Assembly: GCA_007117255.1 (NCBI GenBank)
Contig: SKGU01000213.1
Span: forward strand, 1 to 9,639
DNA: 9,639 nucleotides
Origin: Natronohydrobacter sp.
GTDB taxonomy: Bacteria > Pseudomonadota > Alphaproteobacteria > Rhodobacterales > Rhodobacteraceae
Reading direction: 5' to 3'
Shown here one piece after another: positions 6,373-9,639 of this stretch (position 1 is its first letter; each line of letters starts with the position of its first letter). The position numbers were made by a program, and so were the translations under genes. Under the pieces are notes generated by a model. It did not search any database. It saw only the letters and a program-made list of their open reading frames with translations, and had not been told where the DNA came from.

Positions 6373-7571
6373 GAGAGCATCCTGAGCAGTTCTGCAGCCA
6401 TCGCGCGCGCGAAAGCCGGATCGTTGATATGCAAGGGAAGTTCGACAAGCTGTCGTTTGGGGCCGGGACGGAATGTTTCGCGGATCGCGGAAAAAAGCGC
6501 ATCATTGGCCGCAGGGTCGTGAAATGGCTGGCCGGGTGCATCCACGGCCGAAACCCCGTTGAGTGGCAGGAACAACGCTACCGGACCTTCGCACTGGTTC
6601 AGTTGCTCGGTCAGGAAATGTGCAATTTTCACATTTTCTTCGGGCGTGGTGCGCATAAGCGTGATCTGCGGATTATGCACCAACAGATTGCGCGCGCGGA
6701 AATGTTCCGGCACAGTATCGCTGCCATTGAAATTGACCATATCGACCGCACCCACGGATCCGACCCAAGGCAGCCCGGTCCGGGCGATCACGCCGTAGCG
6801 ATCGGCAGAACACGGCATGACACCACCGACCAGATGATCGGCAATTTCAGTTGCCGTGACATCCAGAACGCCTGCCAGCAGCCCCGACGCAGCGAGCTTC
6901 TCCATTGCGGCCCCACCGGTGCCAGTGGCATGGAATACGAAGGGTTCGATCTGACCGGAAAGCGCAACGCGCAGATGATCGACACAGTCGGTCGTGACAC
7001 CGAACATGGTGATGCCCATGCCCGGCAAATCACCCTTGCCATCGGGCACTGGGTTCATAGCCATTCCAGCCACCGCATGTGCCGCATTGGCAATTACTCG
7101 TCGGCTGATCGTGTTCAGCCCGGCCACATCAGTGACTGAGGGCATCATGCCCAGATCGGTCGCACCAACATACTGTGCGACCTGACCAGAGGCCACAGTC
7201 GAGAGCATCAGCTTCGGCACACCCACTGGCAAGGCCCGCATGGCTTGCGTGACAAGTGCAGTATTGCCCGAACCACCAAGACCCAAAACTGCCCCGATAT
7301 CGTCCCGCGCCAGCAGCCACAGAGTTAGCGCATCGGCCATCGCTGTGATGGCCGCACCCCGATCTTTCTTCCCAAGCACCGCCCCAGCACCCTCAGGGTG
7401 GCAAGCCGCCACTTCTGCCGGTGGAACATCGGTCTGCGCACCCGTGCCATGCGTGCTCACATCAACGAGCACAGGCACCGCCCCCAAGGCGCGGATACGC
7501 GCGCAGGCATAGGACAGTTCGGCCTGTTTCGTGTCGCAAGTACCGATAACATAAACACGCCTAATGGCCAT
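6369..7571 (-). CDS. Tm-1-like ATP-binding protein (UPF0261 family)
   Basis: This 400-residue cytoplasmic protein of the Tm-1-like/UPF0261 family is full length. It begins RRVYVIGTCDTKQAEL (4-19), the family's hallmark start, with a nucleotide-fold first strand and the GTCDTK motif. GLGGSGNTALVTQAM (97-111), KLMLSTVASGQVAQYVGATD (120-139), GITMFGVTTDCVDHLR (186-201), FHATGTGGAAME (213-224) and VTATEIADHLVGG (238-250) follow. Two Rossmann-like halves are expected, and homologues have been seen to bind ATP. ATG 7571 lies 11 bases inside the end of the LivF-type gene and follows GGGGGTTAG. A GTG at 7610 in the same frame would add 13 residues, but they lack family character. It overlaps the next gene by four bases. 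Together the two genes equal one plant Tm-1 protein. The cellular reaction is unknown. Confidence 0.9.
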   Translation of the reverse strand: MAIRRVYVIGTCDTKQAELSYACARIRALGAVPVLVDVSTHGTGAQTDVPPAEVAACHPEGAGAVLGKKDRGAAITAMADALTLWLLARDDIGAVLGLGGSGNTALVTQAMRALPVGVPKLMLSTVASGQVAQYVGATDLGMMPSVTDVAGLNTISRRVIANAAHAVAGMAMNPVPDGKGDLPGMGITMFGVTTDCVDHLRVALSGQIEPFVFHATGTGGAAMEKLAASGLLAGVLDVTATEIADHLVGGVMPCSADRYGVIARTGLPWVGSVGAVDMVNFNGSDTVPEHFRARNLLVHNPQITLMRTTPEENVKIAHFLTEQLNQCEGPVALFLPLNGVSAVDAPGQPFHDPAANDALFSAIRETFRPGPKRQLVELPLHINDPAFARAMAAELLRMLS

Positions 7572-8268
7572 GACTAACCCCCAGGTACCGATTCTGCAAT
7601 TCGCGGTCACGCGCCAGTTCCGCCGCCCCGACCGTCGCCGCGATCCGCCCTGTCACCATGATCGAAACCTTATCCGCGACCGATGTGGCGACACGCAGGT
7701 TCTGCTCGATCAGCAACAAACCCATGCCTTCCTTCGCGATAGTGCGCAAAACTTCGATCAGATGATCAACGATTACCGGAGCCAGCCCTTCCGAGGGTTC
7801 ATCCATGATCACCAGTCGCGGATTCATCAACAGCGCGCGTGAAATCGCCAACATCTGCTGTTCGCCGCCCGAAAGCTGGTTGCCGCCATTCCTGCGCCGT
7901 TCTGCAAGGCGCGGGAACGTGTCATAGACCCGCTCGATGGTCCAGGGCGGGTTGCCACGCTGCGCAACCAGAAGCAGGTGCTCATGTACCGATAGCGACG
8001 GGAACACACGCCGCCCCTGCGGCACAATCGCCAATCCATTGCGCGCGACCTTGCCCGTGCCAAGGCCCAACAGCTCTTTGCCGTCCAGCTTTGCGCTGCC
8101 GCTGGCCGGCACCATACCCATCAGGGCGGAACACATCGTGGTCTTGCCCATCCCGTTGCGCCCGATCACTGAAACGGGGTGGGCGCCCACCGACAGGCTG
8201 ACGCCTTGCAGGATCGTGGCCTTGCCAAAACGAACATGCATATCGCGAATTTCCAGAGCACCGCGCAT
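7561..8268 (-). CDS. LivF-type ABC transporter ATPase
   Basis: This 235-residue ATP-binding subunit belongs to a branched-chain-amino-acid-type (HAAT) importer and works on the cytoplasmic face with a LivG-type partner. Walker A is GRNGMGKTT (36-44), the Q-loop VPQGRR (82-87), the ABC signature LSGGEQQ (132-138) and Walker B LVIMDEPSEGL (152-162). The LIEQN segment (186-190) replaces the usual H-loop histidine, as is normal for LivF. Length is typical. ATG 8268 shares one base with the upstream gene's stop (TGATG), and a TTG three bases earlier is a less likely start. The 3' end overlaps the Tm-1-like gene by 11 bases. Related importers carry amino acids, urea, amides or aromatic acids, so the substrate cannot be set from the ATPase. 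Confidence 0.93.
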   Translation of the reverse strand: MRGALEIRDMHVRFGKATILQGVSLSVGAHPVSVIGRNGMGKTTMCSALMGMVPASGSAKLDGKELLGLGTGKVARNGLAIVPQGRRVFPSLSVHEHLLLVAQRGNPPWTIERVYDTFPRLAERRRNGGNQLSGGEQQMLAISRALLMNPRLVIMDEPSEGLAPVIVDHLIEVLRTIAKEGMGLLLIEQNLRVATSVADKVSIMVTGRIAATVGAAELARDRELQNRYLGVSHGH

Positions 8269-9038
8269 CAATGGCCCTCCCCAAGATAGATAGCCTGCAC
8301 CAAGGGATCATCAGCCACCTTGTCGGATGTGGATTCGACCACCACTTCGCCGTCTTTCATCACGGTTACTTTCTCGGAATTCGCCAGCGCGACATCCATG
8401 TCATGTTCGATCAGGATCAGCGTAAGGTCGCGCGGCAGTTCTGCCATCAACGCCACCAGTTCAGGTCGTTCGGCCGCAGAGAGACCAGCCGCAGGTTCGT
8501 CCAGCATCAGCAGACGCGGGTTTCCGGCGAGGGCCATGCCGATTTCAACCTGCCTGCGCTGGCCATGCGACACAGCATCAATGCGCGTATCAAGGATATG
8601 ATCCACCCGGACCTGTCGCGCCAGTTCCTGCACCCTTTGCAGATCAGCATGGCCCGGACCGGCCTTGATAAGCGAGAAACGCCCCGGTTTCATCGCACGC
8701 ACAGCCAGATAAAGATTCTCGCGGACACTCAGCCCGCTGAACAAGGTCGAACTCTGATAGGTGCGCCCGATGCCCAGACGCGCGCGCCGATGTGGCTTGA
8801 GCTGCGAAATATCGGTCCCGAAGAAAGTGATCTTGCCCGAAGTGGACGGGTAGTCGCCGCAAATGGTGTTGAAAAGCGTGGTCTTGCCCGCGCCGTTCGG
8901 CCCCAGAATCGCGCGGCGTTCGCCCTGTTCGATGCGAAGAGTCACATCACTGACAGCCCGAAGCGCACCAAATCGGCGGCCGACGCCTTCCAGCGTCAGT
9001 GCAGGCAGATCAGAAGTGAAAGAAGGTGACGCAGACAT
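8268..9038 (-). CDS. LivG-type ABC transporter ATPase
   Basis: This 256-residue ATP-binding subunit is the partner of the LivF-type ATPase downstream. Walker A is GPNGAGKTT (46-54), the Q-loop RTYQSSTLF (92-100), the signature VSHGQRRQVEIGMAL (156-170) and Walker B LLMLDEPAAGLS (176-187), followed by the H-loop LIEHDMDV (209-216). The signature reads SHGQ rather than SGGQ, a variant also seen in urea-type and other HAAT ATPases. The C-terminus (DPLVQAIYLGEGH) is the usual LivG-type tail. The frame is open upstream to 9233, but ATG 9038 is chosen because it follows an AGGA site and starts just before the conserved LTLEGVGRRFG block. It couples to livF by TGATG. The preceding binding-protein gene ends 61 bases upstream. 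Confidence 0.93.
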   Translation of the reverse strand: MSASPSFTSDLPALTLEGVGRRFGALRAVSDVTLRIEQGERRAILGPNGAGKTTLFNTICGDYPSTSGKITFFGTDISQLKPHRRARLGIGRTYQSSTLFSGLSVRENLYLAVRAMKPGRFSLIKAGPGHADLQRVQELARQVRVDHILDTRIDAVSHGQRRQVEIGMALAGNPRLLMLDEPAAGLSAAERPELVALMAELPRDLTLILIEHDMDVALANSEKVTVMKDGEVVVESTSDKVADDPLVQAIYLGEGH

Positions 9039-9099
9039 CAGAATTCCTGTCTTGTAAGTCCTGCCCCCGATCCGTCGACCGGAGGCAGGTATGGTCCGA
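9039..9099 (-). promoter_or_regulatory. Intercistronic stem-loop between binding-protein and ATPase genes
   Basis: The 61-base gap contains a hairpin. CCTGCC (9060-9065) pairs with GGCAGG (9084-9089), and TCCG (9071-9074) pairs with CGGA (9080-9083) around a five-base loop, leaving a five-base bulge (9066-9070) on one side. No T-run follows on the minus strand, so it is not an ordinary terminator. In many ABC operons a stem after the binding-protein gene stabilises that part of the mRNA and lowers expression of the later genes. That role is inferred here. Confidence 0.45.
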
Positions 9100-9639
9100 T
9101 CAACGCGCAGGCGGGCAATCGGGATTATCACGGGACGGAGAGCCAAGCGCCATGAACGCCGCCTGCTCCATTCCAAGTGTCTGGCTGACATTCTCAGTGC
9201 GTCCGAAGGCTTCGGTACGCATAGTGCCGCCATCGTTAACGATACGGGTCAGGAAGATGTCCGAAACAGCCTGACGGTTGTGATCAAGGCTCACACTCGC
9301 ACCTGTAGGGGCGGTGAATTCAGCCGCCGCCAATGCCGCTTGGAAAGCCTGTTGATTATCGGACAGATCGCCGCCCACCTCCTCCAGCGCTTGAATTACG
9401 GCAATTGTATTGGTGTAGTAGTTGACCGCATGGATCGAGGGTGAGTCGAAGCCTTCGTCCCCCCAGCGTTCGCGGTAGGCAGCAACAAATTCCTGCCAGT
9501 TAGGATCGTCGTTCAAATCAGCAATGGGACCAGCGGCAACCATGCCTTCCATCAAACTTTGATGCGGTCCACGCGCGGAGAGCAGGGTCTGGTCTGCCGT
9601 GATCGAGCCACCGATGATCGGCAGGTCGCCGCCCACTTC
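9100..9639 (-). CDS. ABC transporter substrate-binding protein, Peripla_BP_6 (LivJ) type, 5' end outside window
   Basis: Only the C-terminal 179 residues are present. The frame runs to the right edge with no start visible (the GTG at 9636 is internal). Recognisable features are a strand-rich start (LPIIGGSI), WQEFVAAYRERWGDE, the NYYTNTIAVIQALEEVGGDL segment typical of the helix packing near the hinge, and a final small domain with TGASVSLDHNRQAVSDIFL. These fit the class-I periplasmic-binding fold used by amino-acid, amide and aromatic-acid (HAAT) importers. A terminal extension with a lone cysteine (RDNPDCPPAR) follows. The mature protein would be periplasmic and would select the substrate for the LivGF-type ATPases encoded next. 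The ligand cannot be told from this half. Confidence 0.85.
   Translation of the reverse strand, partial: EVGGDLPIIGGSITADQTLLSARGPHQSLMEGMVAAGPIADLNDDPNWQEFVAAYRERWGDEGFDSPSIHAVNYYTNTIAVIQALEEVGGDLSDNQQAFQAALAAAEFTAPTGASVSLDHNRQAVSDIFLTRIVNDGGTMRTEAFGRTENVSQTLGMEQAAFMALGSPSRDNPDCPPAR

Noticed and set aside
5809..6522. A long plus-strand open frame of 237 codons opposite the PEP-hydrolase-like and Tm-1-like genes.
   Set aside because: It lies antisense to two strongly recognised genes and shows no family motifs, so it is a shadow frame.
1..9639. Searched by eye for CRISPR-like repeats, tRNA-like folds and insertion-sequence ends.
   Set aside because: No regularly spaced repeats, cloverleaf-like segment, transposase motif or terminal inverted repeats with target duplication were seen.

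Overview
The window looks like chromosomal DNA from an alphaproteobacterium, most likely a Rhodobacterales-type organism. It is moderately GC-rich with tightly overlapping genes. One substrate-binding protein closely resembles the rhizobial fructose-binding protein FrcB, and the rest is rich in ABC importers. This placement comes from protein resemblance and base composition by eye, not from a search.

Left part (1-2080) is a sugar-uptake locus. A partial frcB-like periplasmic binding protein gene runs leftward off the window. It is divergent from a ROK-family regulator (frcR-like) at 848-2080. The 155-base gap between them holds a 10-bp perfect inverted repeat (765-774 / 795-804). Each arm contains a consensus -35 hexamer (TTGACA), one facing each gene, which is a good candidate for a shared operator and divergent promoter. 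The ROK gene and the next gene converge across about 140 bases that contain a terminator-like stem.

Middle and right part (2223-9639) is all on the minus strand. In transcription order it holds: the end of a branched-chain-amino-acid-type (Peripla_BP_6) binding protein, a LivG-type ATPase, a LivF-type ATPase, a Tm-1-like/UPF0261 protein, a PEP-hydrolase-like TIM-barrel protein and a protein made of two tandem SRPBCC domains. After a gap of about 790 bases with no convincing gene comes an NCS2-type (xanthine/uracil family) permease. From LivG to SRPBCC the genes overlap or are 10 bases apart, so they are almost certainly one operon. The membrane permease subunits of the ABC importer are not in the window and presumably lie beyond the right edge.

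The operon is the most interesting part. The Tm-1-like and PEP-hydrolase-like genes correspond to the N- and C-terminal halves of the single plant protein Tm-1, whose biochemical role is unknown. Here they are coupled to an importer, a duplicated ligand-pocket protein and, nearby, a nucleobase-type permease. This suggests uptake and processing of an unidentified small molecule. The function is inference; the layout and the families are read from the sequence.
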